DNA of 64,000 nucleotides from Strigops habroptila. Its lineage: Eukaryota > Chordata > Aves > Psittaciformes > Psittacidae. Location: positions 9,465,761-9,529,760 of the forward strand of contig NC_044289.2 of assembly GCF_004027225.2 (NCBI RefSeq). The letters are read 5' to 3'. The position numbers and the translations under genes are program-made. Positions 51,616 through 61,228 of this stretch are shown in pieces. The notes beneath the pieces are model-generated. The model was given only the letters and a program-made list of their open reading frames with translations, was not told the origin of the DNA and did not search any database. How positions within the stretch are numbered: the stretch's first letter is position 1; each line of letters begins with the position of its first letter.

Positions 51616-52484
51616 TTTGTAATGGTTCCATGAAAACAATGTCCAAAGAAAGATGCATTCAGGAGGCACCTGTCAATACCCATAAATAGGGCTTTTGGCA
51701 CACACCTGTCGATGGGCAGCCTTGGGACAAGCCACCATTGTATCGCTGACAAGTGCCTGCTATTAGTCACAGTTCTCTTGAAAAGCAGTTGTTAAGAGTC
51801 ATATTAACAGGTGCTTGAGTGCATAGCTGCTCTGTAAACAGGGCTGGTGTTTGAAATGGCTACCCCGTGCCTTTTACGGACACTGTTAATCTCGCAGGCA
51901 TTGCAAATTGTCATTGTGCTGGGGAGAAGCAGCTGCTTCACAACTACTGGGATACTATATTATTGCATAGTTACACCTTCTACAGGCGGCGTATATACAC
52001 TGGGGGCTGGGGGACATGGCACGTTTTGTCCTTCATTAAAAAAATATTGGTTCTTAAAAGTTACCGAGTGGTTACAGTAAAAAAACCATACAAAAAGCAG
52101 CGCCCCCCCCCCCTCCCCCAAGCTACATGGTCGCAGTGCTGGGGCCAGGGTGCAGGTCCAGCCCTGCAAGGTGCCCAGTGCTCGGCAAGCGGGGGGGGCA
52201 CCTGATGGGGGCTGCGGCAGCAGCGGGTCGGGCTCAGGGCTGCACCCCCCCGAGCTCCATGCTTTAGCACCCACACTTAGCACCCGAGTCCAATCCTGCA
52301 CCTTCGGATGCCAGGATGGGAGGAGGATCAGGCCTTCGCATTGCACAGGAGGCACCGAGCGAGGAGTGTGAGGGTCTCGAGGGGCCCGGTGCGCGCTGCG
52401 ATGGTGATGGAGGAAACTAACTCCTACAGAAACTAGGTACAATATAGGGAATTGTGTGGCGAGAGGCCTGGGGGAGCAGAGTCC

Positions 52485-52666
52485 TCAACGAGAGCCCGAG
52501 CAGCCCGTCTCCTCGTGCTTGTGGAGCAGAGACATACGGGAGAAAGTCCGGGAGCAGGTTTTGCACTGGTACTTCTTTACATCTGAATGGGTCTGCAGGT
52601 GGGCTCGGAGATTAGAGCGGTCAGCAAAGGCCCTGTTGCAGTGTGTACAGGAAAAGGGCTTTTCAC
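52485..52666 (-). CDS. SNAI1: SNAI1 coding exon 3 (zinc fingers 4-5 and stop)
   Basis: The acceptor is TTTGTCCCATAG ending at 52667. The first bases complete G195 of the TGEKPF linker between fingers 3 and 4. The exon carries finger 4 ([14 protein letters not shown]) and finger 5 ([11 protein letters not shown], last ligand C250), then SGSR and TGA at 52487-52485. The intron before it is 1,244 bp (52667-53910). Confidence 0.95.
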
Positions 52667-55047
52667 CTATGGGACAAAGAGAAACGCTCCCAATTAACCA
52701 GTGCATCAACACATGGGGAATATCAAAGAAGGAGCCATTCATTAGCCAAAGTTTGTGAAGAGCACAGTGAAAAGAAGTGCTGGCTGTTATTGTTCTGAGG
52801 AAAAGCCTGGCGAGGTATGTACAGCATTCATTTTGGGGAAAGCCGAGGAACTCGGGAATTTCCTACTCCCCAAAAAAACCTCTCCTATGTGCCACGGAAA
52901 GCTAATGTTGGAAACATCTGCAAGCAGCAAGGCAGTTGCACATACAAATGAACACACGATATTTGTCTCCTGCCTGGAGCCAAGCGAGCCGTTTGCAGAG
53001 AGGCAGGAAAGCCAAGCGCTATGTGTTAATTATATCATAGCAGGCAGCGGCTGCGAGGCGCCAGCGCCAGGGTGAGTATAGCTATTTCCTCCGCCGAACC
53101 CCGCACTCCCCCTTCTCCTGCCCAGCTCGCATTGAAAAGCCCGGCCAGGGCGAATTCCTCCCAGAAAGACTCTTTTGGAGGAAACAAATGCGTATGCTCA
53201 ATTTGGAAAGCACAATTAAGTCTTCCCGGCTTCCTTCAGCCATCATCTTTAGTACGTTAAGAGGGTGTGAAATCAGTGCCAAGTCACAATTACACTATCC
53301 CGCAGCCCCACAAAGGATGTTCAGGAGATGCATTGTACGAGCAGTGGGGTGGGCTGCAGCTGCGGCACCCGGACCCGCACAAACTGGCGCGGGGGGTGCC
53401 TGCCCCGCACCCCCGGCACCTGCCCGCAGGGCTTATGAGATGCTGTGGTGCATCTCGGTGTGCTCCGAGCCGAGCTCACCGCTGCTGAGCGGGGCCGCAG
53501 GTTGGAGGCCACAATCGTGGGCAGCCAGACCCGGAGAGCCTGGCCGGGAGCCCTTGGTGCAGGCAGGGAGGGATGCTTTGGGCATGGCGGTGCACAGGGA
53601 GTGCTCCAGCAGTGCTCCAGTCTATAGAACCGAGCCAAAGCTTGCATGATTGCACCGTGGCCCATGCGCTGGTTCACAGGCAGGCACAGCACTAACAGTG
53701 GTGGCACAGATTTACAAGCTGAGCCTTGACCCTGTGCTCGGTTCCAGCCAACAGGATATTTAAAGGACATTTTAGAGAGATGTGCCAAGGGGGTTTGGGA
53801 AGCCCTTATCTTCCCAGATAACACCTGGCCCACCGATTCGCTGGGGGCTGTGGAGCTGGGAAGCAGGAGGTGATAAGGGAGGGAGGGAGAGGGGCAAGAG
53901 CCAGCATTACCGGTGTGTGTCCGGATGTGGCCCTGCAGCAGCCAGGGCCGGGAGAAGGCCTTGCCGCACATCTTGCAGACACAGGGCAGTGTGTGGCTCC
54001 GGATGTGCATCTTGAGAGCCCCCAGGCTCACGTACTCCTTCTCGCAGTACTTGCAGCTGAAAGATTTCCTGGCCTGGGCGTCGCAGTGCAATTGCTTGTG
54101 CTTGGAGAGCCCGGCGAAGGTGGAGTAAGCCTTGGCACACTGGGCGCAGCGGAAGCGCTCGGCGGCAGCAGGGGCTGAGGCTGGGCTGGGGGGCCCCGAG
54201 CTCTTGCCTTCATCCTCCTCACTGGAGAGCGCCGTCAGGTCCAGGGCAGGGGCCGTGCCACCCCCTGCCTCGCTGCCCGGGCCGCCAGGGAAGAGGCTGG
54301 AGAGCAGCCCCGCGTCCCACACCAGCGGCGGGTAGTAGGCACCAGGGCCGAGCACTTCGGGCGGAGGGATGACGGGCAGCGGGCATGTCTCGTACAGCAG
54401 CGGGGCGGCCAGCACTGCGGGAGGCAGCAGCGCTCAGCAAGGGTCCAATGTGCACCGGGAGAACAGGGGCAAATGGGACCCCAACCCAACCGCGGAGCAG
54501 TTAGACCCGACCGCAGGCCAGCCCGTAGGAGACCCGCGTTCCACCTCAGAGCCAGAGAAACCCCAACCCACCCCATGGGCCTCAGAGTCCCAGCCCACCC
54601 CGGGGCAAAGGATACCCCACAGGGCTTAGCGCCCCTACCCGCCCTGCAGAGAGAAATGTTGTGAAAGGAACCCCACCGCCCCTGCTCATCCCCACCACAC
54701 AGAGCTGCCCATACCCACCCCACAGGGCAGCCGCCGGTGCTGCCGCCCGCCCCGGGGTACGAGGTGGCGGCTCCACATCGCTGGACACGGGAGATCCCGC
54801 ATCCCATCCCACCCGAGCTGCACGGAATTGGAAACACCACCCCTTCACCCATGCAAAAGTCAGCCACCCGCCCGCTCCCGCATGGAGGCATCGGGGGACC
54901 TCGCGCCCACTCCACCCCGCGGAGCGCCCCACCAGGGCGGCCCGTCCCGCCGCGCCCCGTGCACGCACCAGCCTGGCTCTCCAGCTCGCTGTAGTTAGGC
55001 TTCTTGCTGGCCGAGAAATGCTTCTTCACCAGAAAGGAGCGCGGCAT
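52485..55047 (-). CDS. SNAI1: Snail family transcriptional repressor 1 (three-exon gene, complete CDS)
   Basis: Joining 55047-54969, 54414-53911 and 52666-52485 gives 765 nt, which is 254 residues plus TGA. Seen: residues 1-9 (MPRSFLVKK) are the SNAG motif, known in this family to recruit LSD1/CoREST and HDACs. Residues 27-112 are a proline/serine-rich linker containing the degron-like D94-S99. Five zinc fingers follow: C116/C119/H132/H136, C147/C150/H163/H167, C173/C176/H189/H193, C201/C204/H217/H221 and C229/C232/H245/C250 (C2HC type). Family knowledge: Snail proteins bind CAGGTG E-boxes in the nucleus, repress E-cadherin and drive EMT, gastrulation and neural-crest delamination. SNAI2 has a similar N-terminus, but the GCSGSR C-terminus, the [11 protein letters not shown] linker and the RNF114 neighbour all say SNAI1. 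Human SNAI1 has 264 residues and four fingers; this copy keeps finger 1. The start ATG has A at -3. No frameshift or internal stop is seen. Confidence 0.96.
52667..53910 (-). other. SNAI1: SNAI1 intron 2
   Basis: A 1,244-bp intron separating fingers 3 and 4, with donor GTAATG and acceptor CCCATAG. No repeat or RNA gene is recognised inside it. Confidence 0.85.
53911..54414 (-). CDS. SNAI1: SNAI1 coding exon 2 (linker and zinc fingers 1-3)
   Basis: The acceptor is a pyrimidine-rich tract ending CCCGCAG at 54416-54415. The exon completes V27 and runs to the first base of G195, ending before donor GTAATG. It encodes the regulatory linker and fingers 1, 2 and 3, including the highly conserved stretch around [13 protein letters not shown] and [13 protein letters not shown]3 is very high in the linker half. 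Reading on past the donor would give an open frame to 53321, but that extension is intronic: the conserved finger-4 sequence resumes only in exon 3. Confidence 0.95.
54415..54968 (-). other. SNAI1: SNAI1 intron 1
   Basis: A 554-bp GC-rich intron with donor GTGCGT and acceptor CCCGCAG. It lies largely within the promoter CpG island. Open frames crossing it on either strand match no known family. Confidence 0.85.
54969..55047 (-). CDS. SNAI1: SNAI1 coding exon 1 (SNAG domain)
   Basis: This exon encodes residues 1-26 plus one base of codon 27. The ATG is at 55047-55045 and begins the SNAG motif, which must be at the extreme N-terminus, so the start is fixed. The exon ends CAGGCTG before the donor GTGCGT (54968 downward). 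The small SNAG first exon is the usual Snail-family arrangement. Confidence 0.95.
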
Positions 55048-55300
55048 CGTGAACCCCAGTACCGCCGCGCCCGCCGCGCCCGCTCATATGGCCCTGCGGC
55101 CGGGGGGCGGTGCGGCCGGTGCGGGGCCGTTCCGCACCGGAGCCAATGGAGCGGGAGAGGCGGGGCCTCCCCTGGCCCCCGGAGCCAATGGGACGATGGG
55201 GCGGGCGCCCGGCAGGTGCCGGCCCCGCGGGTGCCGCGGCGATTGCCCACGGGGCTGCGCACCGGGCTCCGGTGTGGAAACCATGGCTGCTGCTGGTGAT
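55048..55300 (-). promoter_or_regulatory. SNAI1: SNAI1 proximal promoter with two CCAAT boxes, GC boxes and a Snail E-box
   Basis: Upstream of the SNAI1 ATG are two NF-Y-type motifs in identical AGCCAATGG context (CCAAT at 55143-55147 and 55185-55189, 42 bp apart), GC boxes at 55158-55167 and 55198-55206, and a CACCTG E-box (plus-strand CAGGTG 55213-55218). No convincing TATA box is present. CCAAT boxes usually sit 60-100 bp before the start site, so transcription probably begins roughly 30-60 bp before the ATG. The start site itself is not visible from sequence. Confidence 0.7.
55213..55218 (-). promoter_or_regulatory. E-box CACCTG, candidate SNAI1 autorepression site
   Basis: CACCTG on the SNAI1 strand, about 170 bp upstream of the ATG, matches the Snail consensus site. 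Human SNAI1 is known to bind an E-box in its own promoter and repress itself. The corresponding role here is inferred from motif and position. Confidence 0.5.
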
Positions 55301-55640
55301 GAACGAGCCATTTCTGGCTTGTTCCCGCAGTGTTTCCCATTGCCGCGGGGACCAGAGGATGCCCCGGAGGGAAGCAGGGTAGGGAGCCGTGCGACTGCCC
55401 CACGGCCTCTGTGCCCGAGACCGGGAAACCCGCAGCAGCGGGGCTGGAGGAAGGCGCTGTGCCGGGAGGGTGGTCCCCGGCCCCGCACGCGTGGCTTTCC
55501 TTGCCCCACCGCTGGGGACTTGTGGTGCAGATTGGGGCTAGCCTCCGCCGTGTCCCGCTGCTCCAGAGCAGGGCTGGGCACAGCCTCGCCGCGGGTTAAT
55601 AGTCCTCTGAGAAGAGCAGTGACTTGCAGAGGAGCGAGCT

Positions 55641-58600
55641 GCGTCCAGCACCGCCCTCGCTGGCTCCCTCCCCCAGGCAGGGGTCAGGAGCACCTGCCCG
55701 GACATGCTTCTCCCTTCCGCGGGGCAGGTTTCAAGCAGTGCAGCCTTCCTTAGCAAGCTGCCCTCTGGTTTTCTTACCTCCTGCCTTCCCCTGACTCCTT
55801 CCCCACAGGCATAGCAGTGTGGGTCAAACAGGCCCAGCGAGGCACACGCTCCCTTCTGCTCCTACTCCCCAGGGCACACATGCCCATGGGAAGGTGCCCA
55901 GGCCTTGCAGTGGTGCTGGGACAGGAGTGAGCAGAGCCAGAGTGGTTCCCTTGGCCCAGCAGTTAGAACTCCCAGCCCAGGCTTCCAGCTTGTCCCATCC
56001 CTCCGGCTCATGTGGGGATTTCCCCACTGGAAGGGCTCAGGGCACGAGTCCAGCCACCTGCTGCAGGAGCCACGCTCAGCTCCGGGCCAAGACAGCTGCT
56101 GGCGGCAGGAGGAGGAACGGGACCTTCTGGGAATGCCTCCTCATTCCCAGCTGGTGCCCGGAGCCACCACTCGGGAAAGGGCCCATGGTGGCAGGTCACT
56201 CGTGATCCACCGTCACACACCGCCCCGCCAGCCCTCGCTGACCACACGTTACAGTTTAGCCACAACCCACGTGTAATACAGAAGTGAGGAGCAGATCTTT
56301 CCACTGGCACGGCTGCAGAGCAGGGGGCTGAGCTCACTGTCTGTCTTTCCTGAGGCCAGGAACAGCTTGGGAAGCCTGTCCCGCCAGCCACACATAGTTC
56401 TGGAGAGATGAGATGAGCTTGTGAACTCTTCCCCTCCAGCCACATGCTCTGGAGCTAGATCCGTCCCTCCTTTGCTGCAGAATTGCTTGTGGCTTCTAGC
56501 AGGTGTTTATCTGCCCGGCTCACCCCTGGATAAGCCTGAAACTCAGGGGAAAACATGCCCCCAAAGGCCTTGGGGGACACAAATCACAGAGGCCAGGTCT
56601 GCCCCATTTGCTACAGGGGTCCAGAGGTGCAGCATCCCATGGTGTGGGGAGCAGCGCCTCATGGTGAAGGGGGGCAACAGCCTGGGTGCTGCTGCAGGTG
56701 CCCCCCCACACTCCTCCACCTGCCACGGATGTGGTTACGCTGAGGACACTCGTACAAGGAACCCAACTAGGCGGTTTTCTTTCAAGAAGCAAAGCCTGCT
56801 CCTCTGTTTTTTCTGCAGCGTTAATAATCAGATCTGTTCCAACCACCGCACGTGGAAAAAACTGCTATGTGCTAGAGGAAAAACTGAGATCAAGGGAGAA
56901 AGTGACCTGCCTGTGCCTATGAGCCAGAACACCACAGGACAGAGAGCAAGAGACCAGAGGGGAGGGGAAGCTCTGCAATGATTCACCGGCTGGAAACGGC
57001 AGTGGTTTCTCAGCACCGGAGCAGTGGAGCCCCAGCGCGGCCAGAGCAGCCCTGCCACTAGCCCAGGGCACAGCTCCAGCCCCTGACCCACATGGACTGG
57101 CCCAAGGAGCTCGCAGGCACACTCTAACCACCTCCGGAGCGGAAAGTCTGCAGCAAGGTCTTCTTTTTACTTTCTTTGGCCCCATGGCTACATGAAGCAT
57201 CTCAAATACCCTGCTGCAGAGCAAAGCTCCCTCCGCCAAGGGAGGCTGTGGTGGGGCGAAGAGAAGCTCTGGCCATGAGGAGCGGGGATGAGGCGTGAAC
57301 CCTCCCTGCAAGACCGGAGAAGCTCCGTGAATCCCTGTGGAGGAGGACGGTGACCAGCGCAAGACCGGGACGTTCTCTCGGAGATGCAAGACCTCCCTCT
57401 GCCGTCGGTGCACGCTGCTGGCCGCCGCTCCGGCTGCTGAGTACACCAGGGTGAGCTTATTCCCCCTACGCTCGGGTTGTGGAAGGGAACTTCACTGCTA
57501 CTAAAACGGCTTCCAGAAGCTCCACTGTATTGTATTTTAAAGCCCAGTGTCTGAGTAGTAGGTAAAAGCAGAACAAATGCAAGAACTAGAAGAGAGACCC
57601 AAGAAGACTGCAGTGACCACACTTACTTTCACGAAGTGCTGAACATTTTCTGGAGTTTTGGGGTAAGAGTGGGGAAGGCAAAGGAAGTTCTCATAGTGGT
57701 TTCAACAGTCCTTGTTTGTATCACATGGAGAATAATGTAGTTTATCCCCCAAAAAATCAGTTGCTTTTGAAGAATGAAGCACAGATCAACACAATTGTGA
57801 CATGAGGCAAAAACCCACCCCAAAACAGAGCAAAACCTTGTCATCGTTAATATACTTAAACCAAAGAAATGCTTTAGGACTGCAAGCACACCCCTCATTT
57901 GCTTTTACAGTGACTTCACATAGCCTTGGTACTGCAGGAGAGGTTAATCCTTCTTATGCTGATCTTACCAGTGGCCATCCAAAAGTCCAGAAGCAAGTTT
58001 GCACTGCCTTTGCCAATCAGAGGACGTGAGGATCCAGGGTATACCATGAATGCTTTCTTATAGATGGGGTGCTTTACAAGATCTCATCCCCAGTGTAAGG
58101 GGACCAGGGGGATGTATTGTAATTCCAGATGAAGCAATGCCTTTGTGTTAGGCAATTAATGCTGACAACAATTTATCAGACCTATTAAGGCCAGTCTTTG
58201 ACTGGAGACAGATTCATTTAAAAAAGCAAGCTCAACTGCCAGCTTGCCTCCTCCCATTCTGCCCCCCTCCCTCTTCGCTAATTGACCTCCTAAGGCTGAC
58301 TCCTTGTGCCAGACACTGAGAATTTCACAGATCCTAGTGGCCAGATTGCATTAGCACCAACAATGGGCACTTGCGGGGCTACAAGATCAGGTGCTGACGA
58401 GGTGAGAGCAGCCCTGGCAGAGTACTTCACCCTCCTGCAGTAACTCTCCACTGGATTTAGAAGCCCAGACTCACTTGCTCTCTAATAAGGCTTGTTTTCA
58501 TCACGAGTTTCTGCACACAGATGAGACGAATCAAGGCTATACACACATGTACCTCAACAGAACGCCTTTTTAAATCAAATAGCAAATATCGGTAAGACAT

Positions 58601-59240
58601 ACCATGTGGGTGAACACGTTTGTATTGATGTATTTAGCAGCACAGAGACACAAAGATCTTCGTCAGCAGCAGAAGCTTATGGCTAGGTTTATCTCGGATG
58701 CTCATCACAGCACAGAAAGCAGTGCCATGAATTCTGTTGCCAAGCAAGCAGGTGCCAGGACATGACTTCTTACTCACACACTAACGTCATCAAAGTTAAA
58801 GAAGAGCCAGCATGCATTTTCCAGTCAATACTTTTGGTCTCTATCTTCTGTTACAGAATTCCCAAGTGACAAATTGCTGCAAATCAGACCCAAGTTGTAC
58901 AGTGAGGGAATGGCTCTGCACAGACAGGGTACAATCACGAGCAGTTTCTGAGTAGCCATTGCTGCAAGCCAGCTGTCAGCTCCTCATTGGGAGCTACCAG
59001 AACTGAGAACACAAGGATGTCACCATTACAAATTTGACAGCCAGGGGCATTAAAGTGATGGGAACTGTAAAGGTTTCAACACAAAAGCACGGTCCACTGT
59101 TTAAAAGATTTAATGGCAGCCAAAAGTTGAAGTCTCTGCACTTCTCAGTGTCTTCCCTGCAGCATTCCACAGCCAGCAAGGAGCATTTTCAGGGAGAAGT
59201 GTATGGACCACAAGGAAGAAACGACTGGAGTGGACATGAA
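55641..59240. other. RNF114-SNAI1 intergenic region
   Basis: About 3.6 kb between the RNF114 3' end and the SNAI1 promoter island. Up to about 57450 it is GC-rich, with CpG-bearing patches near 57230-57430; beyond that it becomes AT-rich. It contains the kB-type palindrome at 56014. No supported gene is seen; one 144-codon minus-strand frame (57622-57188) is discussed as a finding. Confidence 0.6.
56014..56025. promoter_or_regulatory. Palindromic NF-kB-type site upstream of SNAI1
   Basis: GGGGATTTCCCC fits the kB consensus GGGRNWYYCC and sits inside a larger inverted repeat (56012-56027, 7-bp arms, 2-nt centre). It lies about 970 bp upstream of the SNAI1 ATG. NF-kB activation of SNAI1 is reported in mammals; use of this particular site is an inference. 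Confidence 0.4.
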
Positions 59241-59266
59241 GGTATGATTTTATAAATTAAATGGCC

Positions 59267-59272
59267 TTTATT
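59267..59272 (-). terminator. RNF114: RNF114 distal polyadenylation signal AATAAA
   Basis: The minus strand reads CAAATAAAGG about 1.89 kb past the stop codon, followed by an AT-rich stretch. It is chosen as the main 3' end because the AT-rich, ORF-free character of the UTR continues to it. Confidence 0.5.
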
Positions 59273-60807
59273 TGTAATTCATCTTCAAAAGTCAAAAACA
59301 CGACAAAGTAATTGCTTGGAAGCTTCTAACTGCTCCTTAAACATTTTATCAGAATTGCATGGAAGTGCACTTAGAATAGTAGCAGAAATCTGGATTCTGG
59401 CCAGTGGGTATCACCAAACTGCATTCTAGCCAGAACCCTGAAATCCCCATCCAACTACTAATACGCTGTAATCTCTTTGCAGATCAAGCATTAAAAATAA
59501 CCAACCCCAAACACAGTACCATTTCCCACAGCACAATGAGACTTCCCCTGCCCCCAAGAGTGAGCTTCCAGTCACCAGCACATACTTAGGGATGAGTCTT
59601 TAACAGCCCGTAACAGGTTGGGAAAACATACTAAACCCAAGTTCAACTGAAGTATGTTAGACATCTGGCTGGACACAGGGTTTCATCAAGAGGTTTTAAC
59701 CAGGGTGCATTTCATTGTTTTAAGGGTAAGGCTATGCTGCAGTCTGCAGAATGTGATTATACTAAATTTACTGGTCAAATAAATAAACTAGTGCTCAATC
59801 CTGTGGTGGTGCAGGTCCACTGCTCCAATTAAACATGCTTAAATTAGACTAGACATCTCAACACTACTGTGATTTACAAGTTCTGGCCAGGCGTCTTAGA
59901 TCCTTAGATCTCAGCATCGTCACTGTGCAGGCTGTTAATTAAAACATTAAACTAAAAAGGAACGTCTATAGCGTAGACTTGAATACAGAATATCCATTTA
60001 CCATGTACTGGAACTGTCATCCTGCTTTCTGAGTGACATTTTACTTTCCTTTTAAAGTTTTACCTGCAAACTGTACACATTATATGGAAAACACTCCAAG
60101 TACAGCTTCAGCTACTTCAGCAACATTTAAATGAAGAACAGGAATTCAAAATACCTGTTAAAATCTGTAACGCAGACAGGTAGTGCTATGCAAGTGCAGT
60201 GAATCGCTGGTAAGCTTTGCTACCAGCTTGCCTTGAGAGATGGAAAAACTAGGAATATACATGAAAATTTTAGTTTAAATAGAAAGCAGAGGTATTGAAA
60301 AAAAAAAAAGCACCCTTCTTAATTCCCCTATCAGCATAAGGCTTAAAATCACTAGAAAATCTGTTTCAAAACCACCAATTTAATCACAAAGCCAGCAAAT
60401 ATGACTAAGATTTGCTAAGACAGTTTAAAAATGATGCATTTTCAATAAGACCAACATTCAAGTTTATCTTCCAGGCTAGAAATTATGGTCAAAACATGGA
60501 AGAAAGTAATAATTGTACATAGAACTAAAATATTGTGAACTAGTTGCTTAAGAGGTGCAAAGTTTTGTTAAGTTTGTAGTTTGAAGACTCATACTAAAGA
60601 TGTATTTTCCATATAGTTGAGAGGCTGCATCTGAGAATTTAAACACTGGGAAATATTATGAAATCACAGGCATCATAGGTCAGTTTAAATGAGAGTTGGT
60701 CTGACAATTACAGTTAGCACCTAGAGGTCTCACTAAGGGAAAACAGAGCTACAACTACACCTCTCCTACTAGCATTTAAGATACGTAAATGAGACTGGGA
60801 AGAGAGA

Positions 60808-60813
60808 TTTATT
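60808..60813 (-). terminator. RNF114: RNF114 proximal polyadenylation signal AATAAA
   Basis: The minus strand reads GTTAATAAATCTC about 350 nt after the stop codon. It could give a short 3' UTR isoform. Confidence 0.35.
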
Positions 60814-61162
60814 AACTAGGTCAGGCCATTCCATTTGGAATGGTTTTGTTTTTAGACAATCAAAAGAACACAACTGCAAAAGAAACCAGGAAATAGTTAA
60901 AGGAAAACAGTTTTGCCTCCTCCATGTTGACTTGCAATTAAGCTTTGTGTGAAGCAAGTAAGAAAATTAGGTTGACGGGGTTGAATGGTATAGACCATTG
61001 GTATAGAAATAACCAACTCGGATTTGAAACTGGGGTAGGGATTGAAGTCTTCCGTATTTATGGATGCCTGAGTTAATCTTGGAATGTACAGGGAGAAGTG
61101 CGAGGATGCTGGGCATTTCCCCCTCATGGAAGCTTGATTTTACAGTTAGTCTTCTGATTGGT

Positions 61163-61228
61163 TCATTTATCTCGCAAAGAACGCATCAAAACCTGTGCCA
61201 TCATATCATCTTCATCAGCATCATAATC
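61163..61228 (-). CDS. RNF114: RNF114 last coding exon (UIM)
   Basis: The acceptor is CTTTTGTTCACAG. The exon encodes the 21 residues [20 protein letters not shown] plus K, then TGA at 61165-61163. The acidic patch, the hydrophobic core and the conserved serine fit a ubiquitin-interacting motif. As in human RNF114, valine takes the place of the usual central alanine of the UIM. Confidence 0.93.
   Translation of the reverse strand, partial: DYDADEDDMMAQVLMRSLRDK

Larger units (their letters stand above)
51470..52484 (-). other. SNAI1: SNAI1 3' UTR (inferred end)
   Basis: The sequence from the stop codon to about 15 nt past an AATAAA signal (51490-51485, minus strand) is about 1.0 kb, reasonable for a Snail mRNA. 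Its distal part is AU-rich, including an (AT)n run near 51567-51582 next to an A/T homopolymer, as is common in short-lived mRNAs. It also contains a miR-30 seed match (51603-51615), a miR-96-type seed match (51694-51701) and a long G-run (52103-52119 on the transcript strand). The cleavage site is inferred from the signal, not observed. Confidence 0.75.
54100..55640. other. CpG island covering SNAI1 promoter, exon 1, intron 1 and most of exon 2
   Basis: CpG dinucleotides and GC content rise sharply here compared with flanks, peaking at 54880-55270. This is the usual signature of an unmethylated developmental-gene promoter. Boundaries are judged by eye. Confidence 0.75.
59250..61162 (-). other. 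RNF114: RNF114 3' UTR (inferred)
   Basis: AT-rich sequence without meaningful open frames follows the stop codon. Minus-strand AATAAA signals occur at 60813-60808 (proximal, UTR about 350 nt) and 59272-59267 (distal, UTR about 1.9 kb). The distal site fits the long RNF114 3' UTR known in mammals. Alternative polyadenylation is possible. No transcript evidence is available here. Confidence 0.65.

Noticed and set aside
53321-53910. Open frame continuing past SNAI1 exon 2 (about 195 further codons)
   Set aside because: It runs straight through a good GT donor. The TGEKPF linker and fingers 4-5 resume in exon 3 in the correct phase, so the extension is intron.
54661-55299. 212-codon plus-strand frame across SNAI1 exon 1 and intron 1
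   Set aside because: Antisense to a real exon in GC-rich DNA, low-complexity and without family resemblance.
55004-55753. 249-codon plus-strand frame antisense to the SNAI1 promoter
   Set aside because: It is a product of CpG-island composition (few stop codons), made of Gly/Pro/Arg/Ala, with no recognisable domain.
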